From the NCBI RefSeq assembly GCF_043641665.1, contig NC_092190.1:19891548-19955547 (forward strand): 64,000 bases of DNA, in the 5' to 3' direction. Positions 37,400 to 50,703 of the stretch are shown here, piece after piece; the stretch's first letter is position 1; every line of letters begins with the position of its first letter. The notes below the pieces were generated by a model that saw only the letters and a list, made by a program, of their open reading frames with translations, did no database searches and was not told the DNA's origin. Origin of the DNA: Enoplosus armatus (Eukaryota > Chordata > Actinopteri > Centrarchiformes > Enoplosidae). The translations under genes were made by a program, and so were the position numbers.

Positions 37400-39510
37400 G
37401 CCTCTCGGTTGCAGTCTAGCTTTCTTTTGGTTGTAACATCTTTCTGCCTTTCTCTCTGTTTCTGCTCAGTTTCAGGTCATGTTAAACTGGCAGACCTCTT
37501 CCCCAAAAACCCTCTTAATTAGCTTTTTAAGAGCGTTTTATGTTGAGCAGTGGGAGCTGTGGAGGAGCTGGACAGCAGTGAAGACAGCCTCGTTGACCTT
37601 AAACGACCCCACCGGTTAGAGATTCTGCTTTGGGTTTATATGGGAACATTTTTCTAACTCCTGAGCTCATCGTACCTTTTCTCACTTCATCCATCTTCAT
37701 CTTTACGTCTCTGGTCTGCTTTGCCTCATTCTTTATCATACGTTCTCACTCAGGGGGTTTTCTCGATATCCTCCCCACCTATTTCTTTCACTCTTCTCAA
37801 GGTTTTATGTCTCTATTTCTTCTCTCCCTCCTTGTGTCTTATTCCTGTACTATCATCTCTATCCCCAGCTGCTGTATTTACCAGAAAGGCTATGGAGCTT
37901 TAAGGATTTTTTTACACCCGTCTGTAGATTTACTGTTATTTTTAGTTTGTGGGCTTCAAGTCATTTTGCATTTTGGAGGGTTCATGTACCAAATTCACAA
38001 TCTGAATTGCAATATTTATAAAGCATTATGAATGTAAACAGGTTCGTCTTTGTTGCAGCAGTAAAGGAAGGTATCTATCTTACCTATATGCATAATTACA
38101 TGCTGGCACATGTGGCACATTGTAATAGATTTTGCACCACAGTGAGTTTCAGACTTTGGGGCATCTGGATTTCTTAGATATCCAGGTTTCAGTCTCTTAA
38201 GGCCTCTCTACACAAAGCATTTGTTCAAAGGCATTGGTGCCTCTGAAGTTGGTGGGATGATTATACCAGTAATCATTAAAGTGTACCAGAAGTTGCAGTT
38301 GTTAAAAGACGACTAAAGTTCAGCGGATGAAATCAAAAGCTGGGCCTTTTTACTACAAAACTTTCAGTGTTTTGAAGAGCCAGAGTGCTTCAGCAAGTGA
38401 CTGATTTGGCCTGTCAAGACCAACAACGGTGCTTAGTGCATTAAAAACTCTTTGGTTACCTTGTCTGCATGTTAAGAATCATTGTCCTGCTACGGCGCAT
38501 CTATAGGTAATGTGTACAAAAACGCAGCTACACTGTTCATCCAATATGTACACACCTTCTACCACCCTCAAACCTCTCTAAGATCACCCTAACTCATACG
38601 GTGTAGCCAAAACAAGGGAAACATGTCGCTGTCACAATACTATATGACTGTGAATGTACAGCACTCTCATAGTAACTACATGTTTACCATCATCACCATT
38701 ATCTCTCCACATGTGCTTCCATGTGGCACGCCACAGACTGCAGTGCCATCAATCTAACCTTCATGTAAATATTTATCCAGTCTAAACCTCCAGTTGGCTA
38801 GTCAATAGTGAACGCTATAGGACTTAAAAGTCACTTTGATTTGTAGGAATAACAACCAAGTTGTCTGCCCTGCAGCCTTAAACACTAATTGTTCAGCTAT
38901 CTGAGAGATATACAGTGTTGTCTTCACAGTATGTTCAGGGACAGCTTTGTCAATAGGGGTTTGTTGATGTCTTGAACTTTCAGGCCTTGAGCCTATTTAT
39001 TTTCCAAGGAACATATTTTAGTAATATGTTTATTTATTCTTTGGAGAGTTGGTCTGGTTGAGATCAATGTTCTGTGTAACTGGCATGGATAAACCACCAC
39101 ATCAAATGTCTTAATAAGGGCCTTGTGATGCCAAATGCAATGCTTACATGGAAGCACTGAAACACTCAGGTTACTGCAATGAATTCATTAGAGAAAATAA
39201 CTGGTTTCCAGCTAAAGGAATGGATCCATTCACAATCAACCTGTATTCCAGTACTTCAAACAATGGCTGTGATCGACCAGAAACACCACTTTTTGGAGCA
39301 ATCCGGCCAGTGTATGGCTGGGAAAGTTGTTGTGGAGACCCGGCTAAATAATCACTACTGATGGAGCACCTTTACTTGCCCTCTGTATATACCAATAAGT
39401 TGTTTGTGCCACGTCCTTGACACACTGTTACTGTCAGTAATCCAGCTCCGCAGTCAGCCAAACTCTCTGCTGTTTACTTACTTGGAACATCTCGTCTTTC
39501 TCTCCATCAG

Positions 39511-39546
39511 GTTTTTCCGAGCACAGACATCACAACAGAGCCAAAG
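39511..39546 (+). other. candidate 36-nt untranslated 5' exon
   Basis: The acceptor (ctcgtctttctctccatcag) ends at 39510 and the donor is AAG|GTGAGT after 39546; both are close to consensus. The 36-nt segment has no ATG. It lies 1 kb upstream of the R-domain exon on the same strand, so it may be its preceding leader exon. Micro-exons of this size are real but also easy to mistake. Confidence 0.42.
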
Positions 39547-40534
39547 GTGAGTGTTTTTCTTTACGTTTTCCATTTCACTTTTCTTTTTCTCTTTTTTTTC
39601 TTTCTGTCTGAGGCCATTTCAACAAATAGACAGATATTACACAGACATTTAGACATTTGCCAACAAAACTAACACAGCTTTTAATAGCAGTCGTCATTAA
39701 AACATCATTTTAAGCATTAGTGAGCCCTGTGGCTTAAAATGCGGTTCTTGGAGGATGTGGTTTGGTAATTACAGAAGATTACCACTAGAGGGTGGCAGAG
39801 CGTTTCCTCTCATCCTCACACTCCTGCTGAGTTTCTAAGGTAGAGAGGGAATACAAGCTGAAGGAATGTAAATGTGGAAGTTAGAGTAAAAGGAACAAGG
39901 TGGAAACTGATTTCAACATTGCAAGGGTAAGACTTTTCTTCACATTAGAAGGTTTGACTGTTACGCTCGTACACATGTCAGTGTGTGAGCATGACGGAGT
40001 TGTATTTAGTGTACACAGGTGTGTTTCACTGGGGGGTTGAGATGTTGTTTTTGCTTGTTGGAGACGACAGTTACTCTGACAGGAGATGAGACAGGTAGAG
40101 AGTTTGGTTCGGCTCCCTGTGTTAATTCACAATCATATGGAAACACAAGTCTCTCTCCTCCGCTAGTCCCCTCCTTCTTTTTCACACTCTACTCCGTCGC
40201 CTCTCCTCTCTGACTACTGATAGGGCAGAGATGGAGTCAACAGAGGAGAGAAACAGCGAGAGGAGGAGGAAAGGGAGGGAGGGAAAGAGTTCGGATCCAA
40301 GGGAAGGACTAAAGTAGAAACAAAGAAATGCTGCAGGTGTGTGGAGTTGGGCATTCTCAATATCATTAGCTTGAGAGCACAAACTGGACAAGTGTGAGAG
40401 TTGAGCGGTGAAGGACAGGTAGACCACGTGCATGTGAGATCCCAGCAGCTGGAGTTGTATATGGTTCAGGTTAGTCTAGTGCTTATAGATAGCTGTTTAG
40501 TTGATTTTATAACAGTGGAAGTGCTGACCAAGCC

Positions 40535-40634
40535 ATGGCCCTTCTCACCAACGGCGCACAGAATCTGGGCGCCTATTACTGCCTGATCCGACGCAGGTTC
40601 AAGAGGAGGCGCAAGAAACGCTCCGAACGCAAAG
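40535..40634 (+). CDS. adarb1: adarb1 alternative N-terminal coding exon encoding an arginine-rich R-domain
   Basis: The ATG at 40535 has a strong Kozak context (G at -3 and G at +4). It opens 33 full codons plus one base, ending at a G|GTAACG donor after 40634. The peptide starts MALLTNGAQN and runs into a basic stretch, RRRFKRRRKKRSERK, like the R-domain at the N-terminus of ADAR3 (ADARB2). The leftover base joins the start exon at 58491 in frame, giving 33 + 1 + 15 = 49 residues before the canonical Met. From memory, a mammalian ADAR2 upstream exon also adds 49 residues with an ADAR3-like R-domain. In ADAR3 this domain binds single-stranded RNA and importin alpha. An in-frame TGA lies upstream at 40502, and a possible acceptor (ttataacag) ends at 40515, so the whole exon may be 40516-40634. 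The region is CpG-rich compared with its flanks. The frame match and basic motif make a chance ORF unlikely. Confidence 0.85.
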
Positions 40635-41327
40635 GTAACGCTCACAGCAGCAGTTCACACACAGAGAGAGTGCAGCTGAGCTGGCTTGTTGAAGACTTTG
40701 TAATGTTTAGTAGCTGACAAGAGAGGAGAGCTGTGCACTCGCTGTATTAAACCGTTCTGTTTCGCTTGTCTGTCAAGTTTGAAGTTGTTAATAGCTTCAG
40801 CAGACTGCTGTGAAATCTGTTGTGTCTTTTTACAAACACTGGCCGCATAGTTGAAAAGCTTTTCATTCTTCACAGGATGTTGTTCTTTGGTGGTTTACAT
40901 GTGGAGAAGTTTCACTGATTGCATTTTGAAGTTGTTTTCATTTTAATCACAATCATGTGTAGAAGGCAATTGTTACACAGGACATCATACTTGGCTGTTC
41001 CAAAGAAAAGTCAATATATGGTGTAAATGTGATTTAGTTTCTTTTTTTTATGTTTTGTCATAGTTATATTATTACATTTCATTTTTTTATATTTCTATTA
41101 TATTATTGTTATAAAGATGGACCATAGAAGGATAAATTCTCTATCATCTGTGTTATGTCTCTAAGTGATTGACTTTATAATGACATGTGTGTTCAGATAT
41201 ATAAATAAAGAACCTATCGATTTACATTAAGCCAGCAAGTTTATCTTATATGACCATGAATACAAAACCGGTCAGAATAATTTCTGTATTTAGTAGAGAC
41301 TCTCTTAAAGGAGACAATCTGTTCTTA

Positions 41328-41343
41328 CCCCCCCCCCCCCCCC
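41328..41343. repeat. poly-C tract
   Basis: Sixteen consecutive C residues. Confidence 0.95.
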
Positions 41344-44275
41344 ATCCCGACTGAGACAGGTCCGTGTGTCGGTGTAATTGAAGTCGGGTGACGGGAGCCG
41401 CACAGAGGCTCTAAGCTTTTCTCTCCTGAGTTTGCTGCTCTGCTCTGGGGATTAGCCTAACAGCAAAGGTAGTAATTACTTAGGTGGCCACAGCTCACTG
41501 GCAGTATTAGCCATGTCTCAGCCACTTGCTTTGACACCCACCACCCTCCGAACACCCCCACCCACCTCACCCTCCTCGCCGGGCCGAGTCCATTCATCCA
41601 AGTAAATCCACCACTGCTGATGCTGCATTTTTAGCCCTCGATTGGTGCTCGAGCCCTGCTCACTAAGAGACCGGCTACGTCCATCAGCATTACACAGGTC
41701 TGTTTCCGGCCTTTTCACTCTCCCTTGTCACCATGGGAATGAAAGTGGCACTTTTTCACCATACTGAGAGAAGTGATGACTAAGCGGGACTTGCTCTTAA
41801 TGCCCCGCACTGGAAGCCTCCTGATAAGTTGCTTAGTGCTTCAGCTTTAGTGCCCAGCGGGTTAGCAGCTAACACTTGCTGTGAGGATGAGGTCACGTAC
41901 TTATTTAAGACAATCATCAGTAGAATAATGTGACATGGACTCAAGAAAATCTCTTCGCTTTGATTCCTTGACTGCGAGGTCAGAGTTGGCACAGCCCCAC
42001 AGGACTGGGTAGTCCTCCACAAGGACACTTCACCATGTTGATACAGGGGTTGACCTGGGTCAGCTGTTTGAGCCATCAACCACTGATCCACCCTGCAGCC
42101 CTGAACACGTCATATTTGTGTATGTGCTTCTAAAATAGTAGTTTTGTCCCATTGACAAAGTTCAGTTCGATAACTGGAGATTTAAGCGCAGTCCGTACAT
42201 ACTAACACTGTCCTGAGTCTAATCAGGCAAAATAAGTGAAGTCACCTATCTGAGTGTGCAGGGCCTTTACAAAATCAGAGCATCTGAAGGAATAGCGAGT
42301 TATATTTGCTTTCATATCCGTGTGCATCGATTAGCTACGTCAGTAGTCCATCAGTAGCTCAGTTTCATGTTGTACATTACCAACCAAATGTTTTGCACAT
42401 GTCTCCCACATTTTGGCTACAAGTACAACTCAAATGCAGTATGTGAATAAATGTACTTAGTTACATTCCACCACTTTTGCGTTTCATGTCCACCAACCAG
42501 CTTTTTGATTCATCTTGTAGTTTTTCGCGGTCAGTTTATATACAAGTTCTATGTAAATAAAAAAGTGTTATTATTTTTAATGTGCAACTCATTTATACAA
42601 ACTTTTGGTTGTATATACTGTAGGACTCTTATTTATTGATGGCATAACTATGTAGATGGTAGATATACGGTGCACAGTGACTTTCAAAAAGTGAGAAGTT
42701 CTTATATGCATCGCTCATAAATGTGCCGCGCCGTGATACTCGTAGGCGATGCTTTCCAATGGGCCGTATATGAAATATGGAAAATGGGGAACAGAGGCCT
42801 TTTCTGCAATGCCAGCAAAATCTCCAAAATGAGCTTTTGTAACTTGAATGGGGGGGCGGGGAGGGGGATCTGCACCGCCTGGCACTTACAATCCATCGCC
42901 CTGGAAGAGACTTTGCCTACAACAAGACTCTGTTTTTGCATTTTCTCCTCTTAGGTAACCTCACCTTCCTCCCTTTCACTCATCATCGTCTCAACCTTTC
43001 TTTCCTCCCTCTCTGTCTTTCTTCCAAAACCTCCTGTTCTTTTCCCACTTCTTTTTCCCTCATTTACTCCTTTCATTATTCACTTCTTCATATATTCATA
43101 CATCGGTTGACTTAAAGTGATCTAGAGATTAATCATTACCAATTGGAACAATCCATGACAATGCTAAATTGACTGAGCTGTTATCCTTCCCTTCAGAATA
43201 AACTAAGCTGCTGCATGTACACACACAAAAAAAAAAAGATTTACAGCCTCTGAAAAAGCTCCGACAGACCGATTAACATTTGACAACAGTAACAATGGAA
43301 ATCACATAGAAAACATGGTCACATTCATTTAACTAACTACAAAAAAAGCTGTTGATTATGAACAGTGCATTTATTTACTTGCGCAACGTTTTCAGGCACC
43401 GCAGTGGCACTCTGTCATGATAAGAAATGAGTTGTGTCTGCTTGTCTCATTGTAATTAGCCTTGATTAGCATGCTGCTAATGACTGTAACAGACTGACGG
43501 GAAAGGGTGGGGCATTGTAGTGAAAATGCACAAAGCACCGAGGTGTGTTTAACAGGCGGAGACACACTTCATGGCCCTCGAGAAGTATGCAGGGATTTGT
43601 GTCGGCTCCCTTCATCGCCACAGGGATGAACTTCATTAGTGTACACTCATAGTGTAGATTCAAACGGATACGGATATTGAAATGTTTCGCTGTTGCAGCT
43701 TGTTATTCCACTGATTTCATGTCAGGGGTGGAGAGGAATTTCTTGAAAATGTGATTTTACCAACCTAATGTGAAACCCTTGCCAGCAATGCAGAGGCAAG
43801 GTTCATTTCAGACTTGAGAATCTTAACACAGAAGGAGCTCAGTCACAGTTCATATTGCTTTTTTTGTAATGTAGTGTAGCCCTCACTGCTCTTCTGCTCT
43901 GTCTTGGACTGTACATCTGTCCTCCCCCGTCCTCTCCCCTCCCACCTCTATCAGTCGTCCTCTCGGGGTGTATGAACACTTTCTCCCTCTCTCTGTCAGC
44001 TGTCACGACCTTTTTCATCTGGAGGGGGCTCCCCACCCTGTCCTCTCCTTGCTGTCCATCAACGGCACCTCTCCGCCTGACAATAGCAAAGGCACAAGGT
44101 GTGAAATTCGGCTCCTAGATGACAGCGTCGCAGGCGCGGGCACACACAAATCTACATGGATACGATTGTGTCCTTGCACTGCATTTATTTTCAGACTCCC
44201 CCACCCCCTATATATATACACACACACACACACAAACACGTTGGAGCATACGCACACATCCCTCTCTCTTTGCAG

Positions 44276-44320
44276 AGCGGGATCCCAGTGTGCCTAACCT
44301 GGCCTTGGATGTGACAAACG
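44276..44320 (+). other. weak candidate 45-nt cassette exon
   Basis: A good acceptor (ccctctctctttgcag) ends at 44275. A weak donor, ACG|GTGTTA, follows 44320. The 45 nt also keep phase one and read ERDPSVPNLALDVTN without a stop. The poor donor and short length make this doubtful. Confidence 0.13.
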
Positions 44321-44874
44321 GTGTTAGCTGTGAGCACCCTGGGCATCCAGGCGAGGAGAACAGGAGGACAGAGAGGATTGTGTGGGGGGGTGAGATGGAC
44401 GGAGGAAGGCAAAGAGGGAAAGAACTGACAAAAACACTTTCAAATTTAAAAAAGTAAACAGCTGCATTGAAAAAAGGATGCCATGCACGCACACCCAAGG
44501 GTTCCCAAGGCTCTTTAGGATATTCTTGAACTCCTTTAAGACATAAACTGTTCAGCCCTTTTGGAAAAAGTTCGACAAACTAGGACGAAATGCAGTTTTT
44601 AGGGCACTGTCAAAGTCCAGTCAATCATAAAAGTTTAACATCATATGAAGTTGAATGTTTTTGGGCAGTTTTGGCTTCCAAGTTAGCATAGATGCACAGT
44701 TCTCTGTCTATTAATGCTAGTTCTGTTGCTGTTGTGTGTGCGTGTCATCATACGTGTGCGTGTGTCTAGACATTTGTGCGCACACGTGAGCTTTCGGGAC
44801 TTTCCTACCTGTGTGCTCTGTCGGGTGCTTGAACATTGAGCACAGCAGTGGTGGTCCTCTGTGAGCCGGGCATG

Positions 44875-44875
<1 letters not shown>

Positions 44876-44912
<37 letters not shown>
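44876..44912. repeat. (CA)n microsatellite
   Basis: A perfect run of about 37 bp in the adarb1 intron. Confidence 0.95.
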
Positions 44913-44913
<1 letters not shown>

Positions 44914-46292
44914 TCACACACTTCCAAACACACTCAAACATAGTCTCTTTTCCCTACAGGCGCTCGGTGCCTATGCTGTGTCATAAATCAGAGCTGTCAA
45001 ATAGATTTTACAGCTCCTAGTGAAAAGAGGAGAGGCAGCCGCCCAACAACCTTGAAAAGATGGAAGAAAGCAAAAGTAGAGTTTTATTTTTATTAAAGCT
45101 GATACCTGGACCTAAGGAATCTGTAAAGTAGGGCGGGACAGTTTGGAGTGTACATGAGAGACAATTTGAAGGTTTCTGGGTGGGGTGAGCATGATGTGTA
45201 ACTTACTTACTTACTTCCATGTGATAGGCTTTTCAGGATCAAAGTCATGTGTCATTCTCTTGCCTTGTGTCATTTGAATTGTAATCTCCCTGCCGTATTG
45301 TTCTCGGGCTAAATGCAAAAGGGAGGGAGACAGGCATCAGCATTTGGGAAAGCAGGGACGTTTTGGGTTTATATATTTTGCCCAACACATTTTTAGAACT
45401 TTTCTAGAAGCAGCCCTGGCTGTGGCTGTGGCAGAGGATATACTTTTTCTGGGGTATTTCTGATTCAGTATTTGAAATGAAAATTGAGGAAACGGATTTA
45501 TTTTAGTAACATATAGTTAAATCCTAATTGTGACAGAATCTAATCTTATCGAATTGGCCTTGAATCAGATTTTTATCAGATTGTGGCCTTTGTATCTACA
45601 TACGTGGAGAATCGTTTGAGAGGGAGAGATACACAGCCCTAGTGCCAGCTATGGCACATTAACACCATGGTGTTGGTGGCTATATTGTTTTTAATTTATT
45701 AACAAGACAACTGTGGTTAGCCTTGCAGAAAGAATTGATTGGGGACTTTGCTCTAAGTGAGACACTAGGCCCATGTTTTACTGTCGATTTGCTTCTTCAG
45801 TGACTTGAAACAGTGGTGGCCATTAGTTTTAGAAAAGGGCTAATGTTTTCTGTGCGGTTTGTTGTGAGAGCAATGCAGTTTTGTGATGGAAGACATCCTC
45901 TTTCTATAGGCGTATTTGTGTTCTGTCACAGCTTACACGTGTATTAAGTGGATGTTTCGTTCTTATCTAAAAACCAAGGGGGAACCATGTAGACTATTTG
46001 TTCTCACTCCAGTCACCATACACCATACCTCTAAATGTTGCTACATGTACCCCATTTTAGTTTTTATCAAGTGTTCATTGTCTGAGATGCCTTCCTCATC
46101 CAAGCTCATCCAGCTACATTCGCTGATTGGAGGAGGCTAATTGGATGTCAGTGTCTGAATGGCTGCCTCTTAATATGCAGAGTGGAGGAAAGCATGTACG
46201 TCCAGCAGTACGGCTCAGAAGGCAAATCGCTTCTGGCAGCCTAATTCACTGGTCATTAGAAGGGCCAAATTGAATAATGGACTCTGAAGTAA

Positions 46293-46308
46293 GTGTGTGT
46301 GTGTGTGT
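46293..46308. repeat. short (GT)n microsatellite
   Basis: About eight GT units. Confidence 0.9.
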
Positions 46309-48849
46309 TCATGTGTGTGTCTGTTTGATGAGACAGGGAGGGCCATGTTGGGTGGCCGTACTCTGTGGCCCCCTTACCTTGGCCCATCAGTTTCAATCAG
46401 GCAGCCCGACAGGCACTCCCCTCTCTGCCTCGACCCCTCTCCATTAGACCAGCGGCGCCCACACGTGTACTTCATTACGGTGCATTACCTGGTCAGTGCC
46501 TGGAGACATCACCTGAGGTAGGAACAGGGGTGGAGAGAGAGATAGGGAAGGCTCTGACTTCACGAAAAAAAATCCCCATTTCTATTAGGATTCTTCCTCT
46601 CTGGCTTTCTTGAGGTAATCACTGGACTGCCAAAGCCTTATTGGGGAAAGTAATGGGATTGTGGGACGGCGACAGTAGCACTCACTTACCTAACCGCATA
46701 CATGGACAGTTAACAGTGATCCCCGTATTCCTGCTTGTATCCCTCTCTGTCTTTATTTTCTATTCCATGCCCTCCTTCTCAACTTTTAAGTCTCATTGCT
46801 GCATCTGCGGTATTCATCCATCTATTCATTGTTCGTCTTTTACAGGAAAATTGCTGCACTCCTTTGCTGTTGTGCATGATTGTAGGTCATACAGATGAAT
46901 GTATGGAATTGTCTGAACAGAGACACAAAGGATGATTAGATGCATGCTTTTAAGAAGTAGAGAAAGGAACAGTTTTAGCACTTTGGATGTTTTATAGTAC
47001 ACAGATCTAATCTCTTCCAGCCAATACAAACAGTTTCCAGGTTGGATGAAAATATGACCTGAACTTTGTCAGAATAAATCAAAATAGTGAGTGGAGTCAG
47101 CAGAGTGGAAAGATGAGCCGAAGGAGTAAATAGAGAAGGAGACAGCGATGTTTGTTTCCTGTGCTCCTCTTTTTGTTGAAGCCAAAGAATGGCACATAAC
47201 AAAAAGGAAAATCCATTTTTCCTTGTGGTTATTTATCAGTAAAACCCAAAAAAAAAGCTCATGTTTCTGTATCACACTGATTTCAACGGACACAATCACA
47301 TGGGAAGATTTTTCAATGGTTCTTTAATTCCTTAAATTCCTTGCAGCTCAATTTCTAATCCAACTGTAGTCATAAAATGACACTTTTCACATTAAATAAC
47401 ACATTGGCCTGCTGCATTTCTGCCTGCAGTAACATTATATTGTTCTACATTCTGGTGAGTTTGGTGAGCCTGATATGGCCTGAAATGTGATTTATTTTTT
47501 ATTTTTTTGTTGAATAGAGGAAGAATCAGACAGGAATGGAATGGATCGGATGGTAGCACGGCCCGGTGGGCCTATCAGTCTGTGTTAGGGCTGCTGAGAG
47601 GGCTGTCTCATCGGCGGCCTCTCCTGCAACGGCCATTTCCCATGGCCATTTGTCTCTGTCCAGTTGTGCTTCCCTTTCCTTGCCCCCTCTTTTTTCCTTT
47701 CATCTCCTCCTCCCCCTCATCTTCGATTCCTCGTTTTGGACTCTCAGTCTTGTTCGATCTGTTTCTCCTCTCTTTGCTCCGGCTCTCGGTTTTTGTCACC
47801 ACCACAACTCTTCCTGTTTTTCTTCGTTTCCAACTATTCTTCCTGGCAAACAAGTTGTTTTTCCTCTGGCAATGGGAAGTAGTAGCATTAACTTTGTTGT
47901 ATAAAATAAATTTTAACTACTTTCTTAGTTTTTTAGTGTTTATCTATCATTCTGTTGAATACTCGATTGTGATTGGTTAATGAAGGCTTTCCACCATTTT
48001 GTTTTCACTTTATTCATTCAACCAGACATCATTTCTATGTTTGCTGATTTCTGTTTAGGAGGGGGGATTATGTTGTTTTGCTTTGTCCTAAACAATCCAT
48101 AACAGATCTGTCCAGCCAACAGTTAGCTTGCTGGGAGCGGTTAGCTTAACATTTTTCACAGAAATATGTTGATTTAAGAGTTGATTTTTCTTTAAGTCGA
48201 CTTACAACAACGTGTACAGCTGCTTTAATCTCATCTATGTTTGTCACCATTTTTTGGTCAATTGGAAACAAAGCAACATGTAACACAGGAACTCTCCAGT
48301 CAATACACAAATAAGTCCAACCTGAGGTCGGCTCAGTAAGTCAGTATCTTCACACAACCAAACAATCCAGAGTAAACCCTCCTCTGATAAATAAACCAGT
48401 TTTGTTTGAGACTATGTGCCACCCCAAAGACCATAAAATGCCAAAGTGGGACCCCAATATCAGGACCAGGGATGAAAGTGTCAGGGTTCAGGTGTGAGTC
48501 AAAAAACATTGCAGAATAATTCAGAGCATTTATTTGCATTCTGGTTTGAATACCATCCAGTATGGTTGGTTTCAGAGAAATAGGACATTTACCCAACCAG
48601 CTTTCGAATGCTTTCCTGTGATAGTCTTACGCCAGACAACAACACAGTTATCTAATCTTCATGGCATTCACTTTACTATGTGTCAAACTCTGCACCATTT
48701 GCATCTGCACAGCTTAAAACGGACCATATAAAGGCATTTCAAGCAGATGTTTACCTCTGGTTTCCTTGGAGGTGGAAGTTGTTGGTCCTGACCTCATTTT
48801 CCACCTTAAATTATGTCTGTCCTCATACTGTATTTCTCATTTTAAACAG

Positions 48850-48915
48850 AGTGGTATGACGTGGATGATGAAAAGAATAACGGAGAGACTCTGAACATGG
48901 ATGTACATGTAATCG
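48850..48915 (+). other. candidate phase-preserving cassette exon between the R-domain and start exons
   Basis: An acceptor (tgtatttctcattttaaacag) ends at 48849 and a donor, TCG|GTGGGT, follows 48915. The 66 nt keep the one-base phase used by the R-domain exon and read an acidic peptide starting EWYDVDDEKN with no stop. Its own ATG at 48897 is also in frame with the downstream adarb1 ORF. An open 22-codon frame has about a one in three chance of occurring at random, so the evidence is the combination of phase, frame and splice sites. Confidence 0.25.
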
Positions 48916-49254
48916 GTGGGTTAGGGAGCAGCAAAAGTGGTCTCTTTTGTATTATTATATGTGGGAAGTAGGTCAAGAGGTGTATACGTGTGTGCATGTA
49001 CATGCATGGTTTGTGTTTTCTGTGTTTTTGAATTCATGTGTAGGAATTAGGTTAGGAGAAAAAGTACCTTGTAAATTTTATAAAAACTCAAATTAGTAAA
49101 TTAAAATAACAAGAAAGCAAATCCATATCCATCCATCCAACATATTTTAAGATTATGCTGTTGATATTTCCTTTATTGAGTTGTCAGATATTCACACATT
49201 TTGTACATGTGGTTGCTGATCAACCTGTCAGCATATGTGAACTGAATTGATATC

Positions 49255-49745
49255 CGTAAGCGTGGTGCAACAAGTCCTACAAATGAAACGGTGGTTTGAC
49301 CGTGCCGGCGCATAGACGCGCTTCCTGATCTGACGCCTCTATCGGCAGGACAGCATCATTTGTGTCTTCCAAAACTGTAGAAAATAACTACATTTAATGC
49401 ACTATGGTTATGGTTTGGTAAGGTTATAGGCACAAACATGACTTGGTGAGGTAAGGGGAGGTTTGTCGTCATGGTTACGATATACGAATAAACACGTGGT
49501 TATGCTTTAAAGAAACCAACATTGACTGTCAGTTTGAAACGGGAAATTGAACAGTGGTCTTCCATGTTACAGTCCGATGTTTTCTTGGCCCATTGATCCA
49601 CCTATAATAACGTCACCTGACTTCCTCCTTGGCTCCCGTCATAATTCCTACAACCGCTAGAGGGATTTCTCGTCTGAACATGAGCAGATATCGTTTTGGG
49701 AGCTGATGCTGTCGTTCTTCTCTGAAGGACGCTCTCTATTTTGGT
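49255..49745. repeat. possible dispersed repeat
   Basis: Phrases such as tgcactatggttatggtttg, acttcctccttggctcccgt and cgttttgggagctgatgctg look like parts of a common fish repeat. Only this copy is in the window, so it cannot be confirmed here. Confidence 0.3.
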
Positions 49746-50432
49746 CAGTCGACAAAAGAAGATGCAAACTGAAGCTGTAGAAAATGTTGCCACCACATAT
49801 CCTACACAACTGCTGGAACTAAAGCTTAAACCACAAAATAAAATTACAATAAAACTATCCAACAGCAACCGAAAAGAGAAAGTGGCATCTTTCTTCTTAT
49901 TGTTTTCTTGCAGCAACAAATATTTTTGGTAGAATAAAGTTATTGTCAAAATAGCCCAATTAAAAATAACTAAATAACCCTGAAAATTAGATCAAGGGGG
50001 GAAAAATCTGATTAACTACTTTATGTCTAACATCACAAAAGTGTTGTTTTGTGTTATTTGTATCATTGGCAAGTATCTTTTTTTATTTTTGTCTTGCCAC
50101 CTCTGTATCTGTTCATGTGTGTTTGTTTGTTTGTGTATCTGAAAGTGTTTATTCACCCCCGTTATGTGTGTTTGTGTCGTTGCTGTCGGGCGCCTGCGAT
50201 GTGTCGTGCCCAGAGGCTGAGCAGTTGGTCCTTCTGGCCTTGATGGAGGTGGGAAACGAGGGCAGCCATTTAGCCGCAGCCTCCTCTCTGGCCCACCAGC
50301 CCTTTCCTCCACCCTCCAACCCCCCTCGCCCACCCCACCCCACCCCCCCACCCCTGGCTCTGCTGGCGCTGGGGGAATCATAGCCACTCACGCTGATGAT
50401 TTATGACCACACCTGAAGCCAGCCGCCTCAGA

Positions 50433-50436
<4 letters not shown>

Positions 50437-50507
<71 letters not shown>
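50437..50507. repeat. long (GT)n microsatellite
   Basis: An unbroken GT run of about 71 bp, the longest perfect one in the window. In the adarb1 pre-mRNA it could pair with the CA run at 44876-44912. Confidence 0.95.
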
Positions 50508-50508
<1 letters not shown>

Positions 50509-50703
50509 GGAGGAAGAAAAAAAAAAAGACAAGTAAGAAAGAGTCTGTACTGTATGCGTTAGAGAGAAAAATATGTATGTGTGGGTTTAAAGAAACAAAA
50601 GATGGAAAACGCATCAGGGAGTTTTCAGCTTCAAGCAGAATGATAAAAATGTGAGGTGTTTTTGGGGCTTTTGATTTACAGCTTTTTGTGGACATGTAGT
50701 AGG

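Larger units (their letters stand above)
10207..39510. other. long non-coding region, probably adarb1 5' introns
   Basis: Apart from the candidate exon at 18241-18329, no coding exon was found on either strand. The region holds microsatellites, a hAT-like non-autonomous element, a Harbinger-like remnant and other dispersed repeats. The longest ORFs (for example 173 codons at 29365-29886) are low-complexity or cross CA repeats. Confidence 0.6.

Noticed and set aside
44961..45122. Possible exon after the acceptor ttttccctacag
   Set aside because: No convincing donor or open frame compatible with the adarb1 phase follows.
47507..47980. 157-codon ORF rich in Leu, Phe, Pro and Ser
   Set aside because: It is a translation of a pyrimidine-rich stretch; the membrane-like appearance follows from base composition.
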